Shown: positions 12,205 through 23,010 of the stretch, piece after piece | Numbering within the stretch: position 1 is the stretch's first letter | How the letters are laid out: the number at the start of each line of letters is the position of its first letter | Assembly (NCBI RefSeq): GCF_008831285.2 | Contig: NC_045151.1 | Span: 12,326,571-12,390,570 of the forward strand | Source of the DNA: Nymphaea colorata | Lineage: Eukaryota > Streptophyta > Magnoliopsida > Nymphaeales > Nymphaeaceae | Reading direction: 5' to 3' | DNA length: 64,000 bases | Made by a program: the position numbers and the translations under genes | Notes under the pieces: generated by a model | Told to the model about the DNA's origin: nothing | The model's input: the letters and a program-made list of their open reading frames with translations, nothing else | Databases searched by the model: none

Positions 12205-12811
12205 ATGGCTTCTTCTGATCATGGCCGATTGCCATCTTAGCTCTCCTTCTCTCTCTGTCAATGCTAAGCAGTCACGTATGTTTGGGTGGTCGCTATCTGT
12301 TGGAAGCTGATGAGACCACCAAGGCACACCAGAGGAGGTGAACCCACATGATCAACACCCTTTCCCGACAATACCAACCTTGCCCAAGCTAACTGAAGGT
12401 CATGATCTGCCTGAGATGAAGTTCCCGGAAATCCCCAACCCATTTGATCATCTTCCGGAGCTGCCAAAATTCCCGGAGATCCCCAAGCCAACTCTCCCTC
12501 ACGAACTTCCGGAAGTTCATCTGCCTGAACCCACTCTTCCTGAGTTTCCCCATGAGTTCCCAGCTTTTCCCAAGCTAACTGAAGGTCATGATCTGCCTGA
12601 GATGAAGTTCCCGGAAATCCCCAACCCATTTGATCATCTTCCGGAGCTGCCAAAATTCCCGGAGATCCCCAAGCCAACTCTCCCTCATGAACTTCCGGAA
12701 GTTCATCTGCCTGAGCCTACTCTTCCTGAGTTGCCCCATGAGTTATCAGCATTTCCCAAGCCAACTCTGCCTGAATTTCCGGCAGTTCCTTACAAGCCCA
12801 CTTCACCATGA
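12205..12811 (+). pseudogene. PELPK-type proline-rich protein, copy A (frameshifted)
   Basis: This is a broken member of the secreted PELPK family found intact at 31320 and 41470. The ATG at 12205 is aligned with the other two. One base is missing near 12228, so the frame reaches TAG at 12238-12240 after 11 codons. A second lesion, two extra bases near 12326, does not restore the frame. From 12338 (a GTG codon, not a true start) to 12811 the rest of the mature protein remains open for 157 codons. It holds two copies of the 62-residue module beginning LTEGHDLPEM, at 12389-12574 and 12575-12760. It lacks the 28-residue stretch (LPEFPTLPEPKFPEIP... ) that precedes the module in B and D. The signal peptide cannot be made in frame with the repeats, so no normal product is expected. 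Confidence 0.85.
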
Positions 12812-14649
12812 TCACGTCACGTGTATATATATATATAGCCCTCTTACCAGAACGCTACCAGCTGCAGTTGCTGTGTTCCGAACTGGCCATGCTTAGCTTG
12901 GACATTTATCCTTCATTTTAGAGGCTTGCTGTGTTTTTCCCTTTTATGTACGTATGCGCGGTTCCCAGATACGAGAGCTTGCACATTTTACTGCTGTGTC
13001 AAGTCATTTGGCATTTGTAATTAAGTGATTTATATGATTGGTTGCAATTGCCTTGTATTCGGATGCTTTTATTAAGATACAATATTGTGCCTTCTCGCAA
13101 CCAGCTTTTCAATGTCGTTCCCAACTTTGCTGTCACGATCGCTCTCTCTGCTTTGCTTTGCATTGCTTTGCTTTTCTCTTTGTGTCGTCAAACAGCTTAG
13201 ATCATAATTAAGCTTTATTCAAATACGCGCTTCTCCGATCCTGCAGGAGCGACTAAATCAACCTCGAAGTTTTAGGTTCCCCTGCTAATCAATTGATTAC
13301 GTCATATTTGCACCGACGGAACTAAAAATTTCTGATCAAGGGCACTAGTGATAAATTTTAAAATTTTTTGAGGGGCATCAATATGTAAATGAGAAAAATT
13401 AGTCTAACATATCAATATAAACATAAGTATTTTGTTGCAGGAATGTGTGTGGGCAATTGCCTACACAGTGCCTACTTCTGTCGTCGGCCCTGCATATATG
13501 TGGATCTTTTGAAAGCTTATTATAATATCTTAGCAACATGTAACTAGCCTGTTCCTACAATCCCTAGCCTAACTAGCTTGTTCCATTACTACTCTGGAGC
13601 TTTCTTTTACTGCGTCTTTGGTTAGAGTTCAACCAGATTTTTTTTTTTTTAAGAAATACAATAGAAAAATCTAACAGGTTCTTTCCTCAAGGCCACAAGT
13701 GACTGTCCATGCCAGTGTCACAAAAATTTGAAAAACAAATTGAATCTCGTAACGTTTCAGCTAATTCGACTGTGAGTAGATTAAAATAATATGACCTTTA
13801 TTTTTTTAAGAAAATAAATTAAGAAAAAAATTACAACTTAGTAAATAGTGGGCAGGTAATATTAATTAATATTACCGTGCTTATTCTTTGAAAAAAATAA
13901 TTAAATTTTAAAAACATTTCAAAAATTGTAAAACCTTAAAACATTTCAAAGAATGATGCACTGAAACAACTCGACACCTTGTTATAATTTATCAGCCAAT
14001 ATATCAAATGCGTTTGTTGCTAATTAATTTGATTTGATTGGGCTAATTCAGGCCAATTGAGACAATATTGGCCCACGGTTCCCACGTCTAAGATTTCGTG
14101 CCTTAAGCTAGATACGATGATACAGCTACCTTGGACTTAGAATAAAGAAGGACAAAGAAAGCAAGCAAGGAAACACTTTCAAAGTAAGCACATTAATTTA
14201 TATGAACGCTTAATCTAAATCTAGGCAAGTTTGTCCATGCATACACATTTGTGCCTTTTCTTTTCTACTTTCTTTAAACTTTGATCTTCGTTCACCCTAA
14301 CTTCCACAGATTTTTTTTTATACAAGAGAGAGGCACACAACTTGCCCCTAAAGGTCTAACACCCACATTAATCAAACTGGTGACGAATCTACTGTCTGCC
14401 CACCTATCCAACTGGATAAGTGATTTTCTTCCATATTCTGACGTAGGGAAGTGATTTTCCTATTCAAGTCTAGGAGTCAGCTTAGCAATGAGGAAGATAA
14501 AATGTGAAGCATGTGAATGATTAAGATACTCAATTAAGCTTCCTACCATTCTTGACTATCAAATTAATTAAGTCATGTTTGCTGTTTGATTATCAAACAA
14601 AGTCACGTTTTTCCAATGTATGTAGATAGTTTGTCCTTTCCAATAGTGG
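12812..14649. other. Downstream flank of PELPK copy A
   Basis: No gene is visible. The sequence up to about 14420 corresponds to the flanks after copies B and D and to the gene-less unit C, including a CAATATGTAAATGAGAAAAATT-like block at 13370 and a GATTGGGCTAATTCAGGCC phrase near 14035. From 14420 to 14650 I see no match and no gene. Confidence 0.6.
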
Positions 14650-14875
14650 ATTGCTGGGAGGTAGGCTCCCCACCTTTATTGCCAAAAAATAATATTTACA
14701 AGGAAAAAAGAACAGGGGATGCAAAGCATCAGCAGGAAACAAAAAACACATGGAGCAAAAACCCTCACCCCTCAAAACGCAAGACCAAGAACATCTTAGC
14801 GAAAAAGCCTATGGTTAAGCGAGAAGAAGTATTCATGCCCATCTGCAAATAGGCAAACAAAAAAACATGCAGAAA

Positions 14876-15484
14876 TTACCCGCCATCGTCATGTCCATCG
14901 TGCTGGCCATACAACAAGAGTTGCTGACCTGCATCCACTGAAGGAAGGTGTTCATGTACATTGATTCTATCATAACACTTTCTGAAAAGGTCCCATCTTG
15001 TTGGAATGGTTCTGCGCCCTTCAATCATGGTTCGCATTCTACGTTTCCAGTCGTTGTTAGAGGATATGATTGTGAGGCGTCCTGAGCTGTTCATCATGTT
15101 ACCTAACCAAAACTCCAGTAGGTGCATTTCAGTAGTGTCCCCCCCACTGTGGGCCATTCTACTGGCCGACTTGTAACCTCCAGCATCCCTGTCCCACCAT
15201 ACTGCAGCCACCATTAGCCTTGATTTAATTCTACTATGTACAATTTGAAGAGTATGATCATCCTCATGTATTTCTTCTCTTTTACTACAAAACAAACCAG
15301 TGGACCACCAAAGTTGGATCAGTTGCCAGTCTTCCTCATGTGAAAAATTTGCCTCAGCCACCCTCTGACCTATCTTCCAAATCCTATTCGTAATGCTACG
15401 AAGGGATGGATGCTGCCAATTATCATGGGCAGGTTGCGAGTCCACCAGAGTTGTCATACTACAATATGGAACATAACACACCAA
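14876..15484 (-). pseudogene. LINE ORF2 C-terminal RNase H-like tail
   Basis: A 202-codon frame follows the zf-RVT block after a frame change. Parts align by pattern with the RNase H fold used by plant L1 elements: VAAVWWDRDAGGYKSASRM (first strands), EMHLLEFWLGNMMNSSGRL (the conserved Glu helix), LTIISSNNDW in the place of the second aspartate strand, and INVHEHLPSVDAGQ near the C-terminus in place of the histidine box. The usual aspartates are not clearly kept. This assignment is inferred from position and pattern, and it could instead be a partly shifted reading of the same domain. Confidence 0.45.
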
Positions 15485-17567
15485 TACTTACTGATCCATC
15501 TATGTGGAAACTTAACCTCGTACCAGTATTTAAGCTCCTCATTAATGTTCCTCCAAGGGGGTCTCATTCGATTGAATTTACTCACTGCCCAGCTCCACAC
15601 ATTCCTGGCCACTCGGCAGGAAAATAAAATATGATGATTACTCTCTTCCTCAGATTTACAAAGAAAGCATCTATTAACTAGGGGCAGACCCATATGCTTC
15701 AAACGGTCAGTAGTCAGCAGCCGATGTTTGGAGGCTAAGTAAACAAACCAGTTGGCGTGCGCCGGGACATTAGCATCCCAAACCAGCTTCTTCCAAGTCT
15801 CCTTGTTTCCTTTGCTTCTCACCATGTTCCAAACAAGTGAGCTAGTGATTTCTTGGTTAGCATTAGTTTTGAAAACCAATCTGTCATCCCCGTCAGAGAG
15901 ATGAGTATCTCTGATAACATTCAGCAAGAAGGAGAAAGAATTCTCATCAATTCTGTAGTCGTTAATGGCTTCCATCAGAGAGAGGTGACGATCGTGCTTG
16001 ACCTTCTCATAGAGTTCTCCTTGAACTCTATGTAAGAGGATACCATGACTCCAATCATCCACCCAGAATCTGATCATTTTCCCGTTGCCAGCTTTCCAAA
16101 AAACGAGATTTTCTATCAGTATCCATCCCCAGCCAAGGCTGACCCATGCCCAAGACCCTTTCCATGGCTTCTTAGCAGACCAGAAGCTCCTAATATTCCT
16201 GAGATACCGCATTCGAAACCACAAAGCTAACAAAGAATTGCCCTCTAAAATTTTGCAACATCTAGTAGCCATGAGAGCTGCGTTCCACTCCACAAGGGCC
16301 CGAAGTCCTACACCACCCTCCTCCTTAGGCTTACACAAATCTTTCCAAGCAATTAGATGGATGGCCCTAGAGGCACTATTGTGAGCCCAAAGGAAGTGCG
16401 CCATTTTCCTTTCGATAGTGATCAGAGTTTTTTTTGGCAATCTAAAGCCTTGCATCCAGTAGACCCCCGAAATCGTGAGATTATGTTTGACTAGGCACAA
16501 GCGCCCTGCAAAGGAGAGGAAATTAGTTTGCCATGCTGCCATTTTTTTTTCAAGTCTGCCAAGAAGATCAGTACAATGATCCTCCTTCATTTTGCCAACA
16601 AAAAGAGGCAGACCAAGATACTTGGAGGGAAGCTTATCAGTTTTCCATTCCAATATAGAGGACAGGAGGATGGCTTTGCTATCGCTGACTCCAAACATGA
16701 AAATGGATGATTTCCTCCCATTAATCTTAAGGCATGTGCATCTCTCCAGTTGACCAAGGAAAGAGGCAATTTCGGATAGAGATCTGCGAGTAGCTCTGCA
16801 GAAAAGCAAAACGTCATCTGCAAATAAGAGAGAGTGGATGTTAGGCAAAGAGTGTGGCATTTTGGAGATCTTGATGATTAACCATGACTTTAGAGATGAT
16901 TTTTGTAAAGGTTGTTAAAAAGAGCAATAGGCCGAAAGTCCTCAATTCGAGTGGCCCCGCAAAACTTGGGAATGAGCATTAAGTTGGTACGATTGATGCT
17001 TTTGACGAACTTCCCACAATTGAAAAAGTTACTGATAGCTAGGTGGATATGGTGCTGGATGGTAGGCCACATAATTTGATAAAAATCATTCGCAAAACCA
17101 TCAGGACCTGCGGCGCTGTCCTCATCTAGACCAAAGACCGCCTTTTTGACTTCCTCCATGGTGACTGGACTGAGGAGTGTAGCATTCTCCTCGCTAGAAA
17201 CCATCTTACCATAAGCAATACCCTCCATAATATCCCCGGTCGCACCATCTTCGTTCATGAACGCATCAAAGAAAGAGCTAGCTGCCTCCATCATCTCCTC
17301 CATGGCTTCATGCTTGTGCCCATTGACTTCCAAAATTTCAATCTTGTTCTTCTTAATACGATTGCTGACAACAGCTTGGAAATATTTTGTATTGCTATCT
17401 CCTTCTTTGAGCCATCGCACCTTAGACTTATTTCTCCACATGATTTCTTCTAAAAGCATGACACCATTAAGCTCTTGGCGGATGATAGATTCTTCCACTG
17501 TGGCAGACAGATTGCCTTGATCGATAGCTACTTGGGCTTCCTCTAGTTTAGCTTGCAAAGACTTCAC
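15454..17567 (-). pseudogene. LINE ORF2 reverse transcriptase and zf-RVT region
   Basis: The open stretch 17567-16890 gives the linker and the start of the RT (WLKEGDSNTKYF, then AAGPDGFANDFYQ and RIEDFRPIALFN). The next open stretch, 16860-15454, begins close to the FADD catalytic box (SLLFADDVLLFCRA) and continues with KYLGLPLFVGK and the zf-RVT block (RCFLCKSEEESNHHILFSC). Between them an extra A near 16893 shifts the frame. Sequence then jumps from ISKVMVN to KISKMPHS, so the RT palm with the first catalytic aspartate, about 150 residues in intact elements, is deleted. The enzyme cannot work. Confidence 0.85.
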
Positions 17568-18464
17568 CTGCCAAATTCCTCTCTATTCCATCTACTGAGC
17601 CTCTTCTTGACTGCTGTCAGCTTACCCAAAACTCTCAGCATGGGACATCCATAATGGATTGTGGCCCAAGCCTCGTTCATAATCTCTTTCCCCCTATTAT
17701 CGTTGAGCCATGGCTTAAAAAACCTAAATCGTCTTTTCCTTTTCTCTTGAGGTCTTTGATCTCTCAACTCCAAAACCAAAGCCTTGTGGTCTGAAGATGG
17801 GCGAGCTCTATGTTCAAGGAAATAAGCGACCGGAAGGTTATTAGCACCAGTGGTTGATGAAGCACCAATCAATTTTGCAAAGAATGCATTAATCTCCATG
17901 TCTACGATTGGACCACGTGAATGCGTTTGGCGTGCTCTTTATCTCTTGCAAATTGCTATCATAGATGAATTCATTGAAGAGTCTACAAGATTGATTATTC
18001 AGAGCCCTACCAGTTTTGTCGCCCTGGGATCTCATCGCATTGCAATCACCCATCACGATAACAGGACACAGATTCTTGTTAATTTCATTCTTTAAAAGAC
18101 AATAGCAGTTACTTCTAAGTGTAAGATTATTGGGAAGATAAACACCAAATACCTTAACCGGGCTAATGTAGTCCCCAATGTTGAAAGCTAACTCAATCCA
18201 CCATCGAGAGGCTTGGCACTGAACTGCAGAGAGTCTGCCCATACACCAGAAACAAGCGATCCTCACTATCCCTTCAACTTGCTGTTGGTTACAAACAATA
18301 CCCTCAAAACCTGTACGTAGAGCAATACTTCTAATGATGGTCTCCTTAACAAGGGTGTCAAGGAGGAAAACAACGTCAGGCTTCACATCATTAAGTAGGG
18401 AGACGATGTCTCTCTGAGCCGCTGCCCCTGCAGCCCCCCGCACATTCCAAATCACAATTTTCAT
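17564..18464 (-). pseudogene. LINE ORF2 N-terminus: AP endonuclease
   Basis: The endonuclease nicks target DNA for LINE insertion. From the ATG at 18464 the protein opens with MKIVIWNVRGAAG, the WN-x-RG motif of the apurinic/apyrimidinic endonuclease fold. Further along are VFLLDTLVKET in place of the usual E-T box, VKVFGVYLPNN (the Y-P segment), VIVMGDCNAMR (G-D-x-N catalytic box) and NAFTWSNRR (the W-S/T-N box). The final SDHKAL-type box appears as PSSDHKALVLEL near 17790, in a second frame after a frameshift near 17895. All main boxes are present, so the decay is recent or mild in this part. A second frameshift near 17566 leads into the RT region. Confidence 0.85.
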
Positions 18465-20164
18465 TTCATGCTTGTCCCCTCTTGGGGACCCTCTGTTTCG
18501 TTCATCGCTACTTCCACATTCAAAAGACCTTCGTTTCCTTTCTCCCTACCCCAATTCGGAGTCTCGTCTCCAATTCCTACTTTTGCCTTTCTTTTCTTTC
18601 GGCAAACCAATGTCCAGCCATCCTGCTCCTCCATTGATGGGCTTTTCCCCACCCCTAGCTTTCGCTACCTTCCACCTTTTATTTCCAGAATGTTCTTAAC
18701 TTTGTTTGGTGGTCGGCCTCGCCCCCTTCTAGGCTGGCTCTGGCTAATTAGAGGCTGGTTAGTACTTTCCATCCCTACACACACGCCTTTGTTTGTTTCA
18801 GCCCCTGCTACGAATGAGAAACCAGGAGGAAAATCTGCACCATTTATCCACTCCTTGTCGTTGGCACCACTGATCTTGGGGAACGGATTAGAAGCTAGAG
18901 GTATTGGACAAGTACCTGAGGTGCCATGGCTGGGTTCCACCAGGGGGTGGGACTCTGAATCTTGTCCTTCAGGCTTCTGTTGCAGAGGTTTCTTCTTGAC
19001 TAGGTTAGCCACAATGTCATCGCTCTGTATCGTCCTGCGCTGATCAGTTGCTTTGGTCTGGCTAGAGGCTTGGGGAGAGGTCGCCACTGGCTCCTTATGT
19101 TCCCTGCTCGTGGCCTGAGGTGTTCTGTGAGCCTGTGAAGGGATGTTGTCCCCCCATCCACCTTTGACAGAAGGAGACTGCTGAGGGTAGACACTATCAT
19201 TAGTATCCACCTTCTGTCTACAGTTAGCAGCAAGATGCGTGAGAGCACCGCATCTAACACAGTAGATGATCCGAGATTCGTAAACAATTTCTTGTTTAAT
19301 GATTCACCCTTCCCCCAAGTCCAGTGTGATCGATGGTCTTGGGTAGAACATCACAGGAACTTCAAGTTGGATCATCGCAAAACCTAACTTTTCCCTCTTG
19401 GTTGTGCTTTGATCTGACGCCACAAAAACTCCATTGATGCTTTTGGCCATGGACTGATATGAGTATTCATTCCAGAGAATAACAGGCAAGCCTGGCAGGC
19501 GAATCCAAAGCAGGACTGTTTGCTCCTCAGTGATTTTCATCTCCTGCCCTGGGGCCCATCGACTAGAAACCAATGTTCGAGACCCCACTTTCCATGCCCT
19601 TTTAGAGAGCACTGAACAGATCTCTTCTTCGCTGTCCACCCTTATTAGGAAGCGGCCATTCCCTATGACAGAAAACCTTGGCCTCCGAACCATTGTCCAC
19701 TGTTTCCGTAGGGCTTCGAAAATATAGCTATAATCCATTCCAGACCGGGAAGAACTCCCGAGGAGGCCGGCCACAGCTGCATAATGGTAGGGAGCACTCA
19801 TTTGCTACATCGCCTCTAGAGAAAAACGCACACAAGGGACTTCATCATCATTATGAATTTCCGCCTCTAGGATTCCTTGCATCAGGGGTTCATCTAAGTC
19901 GTCAACAATTTGGGCCCACGATGGTCCAGCTCCTGTGCTAGAGCTTGGTGGTCCCCCGTACATTGAAATGCCACCCGCCAAACAGGCCAGGTCTTTCTCA
20001 GATTCCATCTCCATCATCTCATGCTGCAATGGCCCCAAATTCCCTTGTCCATCTATAATCAGCGATTCTGTACCCATTTGGGCTTTCCTAACATTCTCTC
20101 CAGCTGTAGCTGATACACCCTCACCTGTAAGGTCTTCTGCTCCTGCCATGGCCGTCGGGAACAC
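18461..20164 (-). pseudogene. LINE ORF1 (gag-like, DUF4283 and zinc knuckle)
   Basis: ORF1 would package the LINE RNA. A single frame of 568 codons runs from 20164 to 18461 without any frameshift, interrupted by only three in-frame stops: TAG just before MSAPYHYAAV (near 19806), TGA after DLGEG (near 19305), and TAG after LEIKGGR (near 18666). The DUF4283-like domain covers about 19760-19310 (WIRLPGLPVILWNEYSY). It is followed by a CCHC knuckle C-VR-C-GALT-H-LAAN-C at about 19260-19220. The C-terminal GWTLVCRKKRK box is typical of plant L1 ORF1. The last codons read ATG AAA TGA and overlap the ORF2 start. Alternative starts at 19801 or 19210 seem less likely because the frame is continuous. 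Confidence 0.8.
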
Positions 20165-20858
20165 GGCGGCCGGACCTCACTATGAAGAAACCCTCAACCG
20201 CAGTCTACTGTCGGGAAAACCGCATTCACCTCTAAGGTCTTCTGCTCCTTTTCTTCTCTTTCAGGTAAATGGAAGAGAAGGCCGAAGCCCCAGATAGTTT
20301 ATCCTTTATTCTCATGTCCTTTGATTACTTTGTTGAAAATAAATTGCAGTATGATAATACTTCATGTATGGTAGATGCCATGCACAACTGATAATCTAAT
20401 CTTCCAGTTATTAATGCACATGACTACAGGTTCACACCTTCGGTCTATTTTGCTCAAACACAATGGAACTATACCTGTCAACAATCATGATAGTTTGGCA
20501 ATGTCAATGTCAGTATATTTGCTACCTTTTTTTTTTGGGTATTTTTTTTATCCATTATCTGGTCATTGATTTATGGTTTGGTAAACTTTTGCAGGTTTTT
20601 GAATGAAGCCAAGTGAAGACTATCCTCCTGCAGTGAAAGACGGGTTTGGATATTAAATTTTTGTGTACAATTTTTTGATTGTGTAGAAAATTCAACCTCT
20701 TCAAATATTTGTTTCATATGAATATTTTATTTTTAAATGTAGGAATATATTAGCAGCCCTTTATTCCTTTGATGAGATAAATATTCATGATGAAGCAATC
20801 CAAAGTCCTCAATTGATCAAAGTTATAAATACTGAATTGAAAACTTCAAAAAAAATAG
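20165..20858. other. Spacer between LINE and copia element
   Basis: Nothing is recognised with confidence. A phrase near 20215 (CACCTCTAAGGTCTTCTGCTC) repeats one inside LINE ORF1 near 20125, which suggests a small local duplication at the LINE 5' end. The last 120 bases could be part of the older copia element that resumes at 27071. Confidence 0.35.
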
Positions 20859-21234
20859 TGTTAGCATATCAGATCAAATGAGCACCCAATTTGGAGCTGA
20901 TTTTGGAAACGCATCACAAAGACAAAATTGTGCTCATGAAAAAGGAAAGAAAGTTAAGGAGAATGGAAATCAACGATCCCTTGATTCCAGCAACAAGAAA
21001 AGGAAAACTGTCAAACCTGGAAAGGGAATTAAATTCCAATGCATGAATCAATCAATTTGTAAACCAAAGGAAGGATATCTTTCCAAGATTGGCTTGATGT
21101 GACATCTCTTATCTATAATAATGGAACCTTACCTAGGGACAGAAGGTGAGAGAGGATCGTCGTGGGTGTAGAACAATACTCTGAACCACGTTCAATCGTG
21201 AGTGACTTACATTTTCTATGCTTGAATTTTATTA
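20859..21234 (+). repeat. 5' LTR of the copia element
   Basis: It starts TGTTAGCATATCAGATC and ends TTTTATTA just before the primer site. It aligns along its whole length with 26693-27070. The end is TA rather than the usual CA, in both copies. Confidence 0.9.
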
Positions 21235-21246
21235 TGGTATCAGAGC
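21235..21246 (+). other. Primer binding site (initiator tRNA-Met type)
   Basis: TGGTATCAGAGC abuts the 5' LTR. This is the common copia primer site complementary to the 3' end of initiator tRNA-Met. Confidence 0.9.
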
Positions 21247-21775
21247 ATACATCCGCCGGAAACAGGTCGCAAAATTTGTCGGGCGTTGTCAGCTCCGGCG
21301 ACGATAGGGGTCGAGCAAGGCTCATTAGAATCGTCTGCATCTGAGGATTCTCCCTGCGGAATTTCAGAATTTTTGGAGCAGACATTGAGGAGATATGAAT
21401 TTTTGAACAACCGACTGTTGTTGTAAAACTTCTTGCGGTGGCTGAAACCGAATCCCCAGTTTCCCCATTTCTATTTAAGAATTGGGATTCGACGTCCTTC
21501 TGGTAGATCATTTTGACCCTTGTTGTCATTCAAACCTTCTGAAATTGATTGAACTTGATTGGGTTGTTTGTGCATTCACTTGCGTTGGAGCTTGATCGAC
21601 TGGAAATCGGTGTCACCCTGCTGCGATTTTGTATTGGCGTGTGATCTCATCGTTGTCTCCCCAAGTTCATCTTCTACCCGTTCTAGTGGCTTGAATATGA
21701 TATTGATATTGATACTAAGTCCTTCGGTGGGTGCTCGTTTTTTATTAGTCAGCATCCTCATCTTCTTGGTTCACC

Positions 21776-22745
21776 ATGGTGTCAAACGCAGATCTAACAG
21801 GAACGCCATTGCAAGGTACTACTCTTACTTTATTGCCTACACCAACCACTCTACAACAATATTTGAACATGAAATTGACTACGAACAACTTTCTATTATG
21901 GGAATCTCAATTCCTACCTCTTCTGTATTCATATGATTTGCTTGGGTTTATTGACGGCTCTAAACCTTGTCCAAATCAATATATCACCAATAGTGATGAA
22001 AAATTCCAATCCATTAACCTTGAATATGTAACGTGGATAAAACAAGACTAACTTCTCTTAAGTTGTATTATTTCTTCACTGTCTGAAATGGTACTTGCAC
22101 AAGTTGTTCAGCTTAAAACGTCATATAAAGTATGGACTGCTCTTAAAAGATCCTATGTTGCCCATTCTCGCTCAAGAATCATGTAACTCAGGGAACAACT
22201 GCAAGGACTTCGAAAAGGGAACTTAACTAAGGATGACTATTTTTATAAAAGCCAAGTTGTTGACTCACCAACTCGTCGTTGCTTCAAAACCAGTAGAAGA
22301 GGAAGGTTTAATTATGCATATTCTGAGAGGACTTCCTCGAGAATACTCAGCCTTTAATACATTTCTGACCACTCGTGTAGATCCGATATCTCTTAGTGAT
22401 TTGTACGACCTTCTTCTCACACAAGAGACGTAACTTAAAGAACAAGATCTTGAGCATGAAACATTTGCCTCTGCTGCTCATTATACGCAACCATATTCAG
22501 CAGTTAGGGAAAATTTTGACAAAAGACAGTCCTCAATGCTCCAAAGGGGCTATGGTCGAGGCTGAAACAAGTCTAATTTCGGACGTGGCAGATCTGATTA
22601 CAGTGGAAGAAATCATATTACTTGTCAGTTTTGTGATAAAATGGGTCATAGTGCCAAGAACTGCTTTAAAATACCAAGGAAAGATAACACCGGAGCAACA
22701 ACTACCAACTCGAACGTGTCATCATCCTCAAATACTTAAGTATAT
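21776..22745 (+). pseudogene. Copia gag
   Basis: The ATG at 21776 opens a 91-codon stretch of the copia gag type (KLTTNNFLLWESQFLPLLYS, then the LLGFIDGS phrase). After a stop near 22050 the gag helical region continues in other frames: QVVQLKTSYKVWTAL near 22110 and the block ending near 22430 (EEGLIMHILRGLPREYSAF). The zinc knuckle CQFCDKMGHSAKNC is readable at about 22625-22670. At least three frame changes separate these parts, so no functional capsid protein can be made. Confidence 0.8.
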
Positions 22746-22760
22746 CACTCCATTCCTCAT

Positions 22761-23010
22761 ATGGTAGATGATGCAAATTGGATCCCTGACATAGAAGCGA
22801 CTCATCACATCACCAATTCTCTTGGATTGATGACAATTCATGAACCTTATGAAGGCAACGACATCGTTAAAGTTGGGGATGGATTTGGTGTGTATATTAA
22901 AAACATTGGGTCATCTCTCTTTCATCTTCCTAAATCTATTGTTGCTCTGCGTGATATTCTTCATGTGATATTCTTCATGCTCTTAAGATGGTTCATAATT
23001 TGTTATCTGT
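22761..23010 (+). pseudogene. Copia protease
   Basis: The frame from 22761 gives NWIPDIEATHHITNS, the aligned version of the copia protease active site W-x-x-D-S-G-A-T-x-H. Here the D-S-G triad reads D-I-E, so the catalytic signature is lost. VKVGDGFGVYIKNIGSS matches the second half of the domain. Confidence 0.75.

Larger units (their letters stand above)
10288..14420. repeat. Segmental duplication unit A
   Basis: This stretch matches 28626 to about 33500 colinearly. The match starts at GATTAAACTGAATGGACC (unit B) against the same words near 10288, continues through the GGATCC field, the PELPK promoter and gene, and the downstream flank to about 14420. Unit A lacks about 660 bases present in B (roughly 29625-30285). 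Its gene flanks also match unit D (40897 on), and its downstream flank matches unit C. Beyond 14420 similarity stops and a LINE follows at 14650. Confidence 0.85.
14650..20164 (-). mobile_element. L1-type LINE, nearly full length, inactive
   Basis: On the minus strand the order is ORF1 (20164-18461), ORF2 (from 18464) and a 3' untranslated tail ending near 14650. The tail carries the AATAAAGGTGGGGAGCC phrase (plus-strand complement near 14660-14685) common at the 3' ends of plant L1 elements. ORF1 has a DUF4283-like domain and zinc knuckle. ORF2 has an AP endonuclease, damaged reverse transcriptase, zf-RVT block and an RNase H-like tail. It separates segmental unit A from the copia element. 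I could not define the 5' end beyond the first ORF1 codons or find a target duplication. Confidence 0.85.

Noticed and set aside
12264-12677. Minus-strand frame with repeated WGSPGILAAPEDD-like units
   Set aside because: It is the antisense reading of the PELPK modules; periodicity is inherited from the sense gene.
21235-21250. tRNA-like sequence
   Set aside because: It is the retrotransposon primer site, only complementary to a tRNA end; no tRNA gene structure surrounds it.
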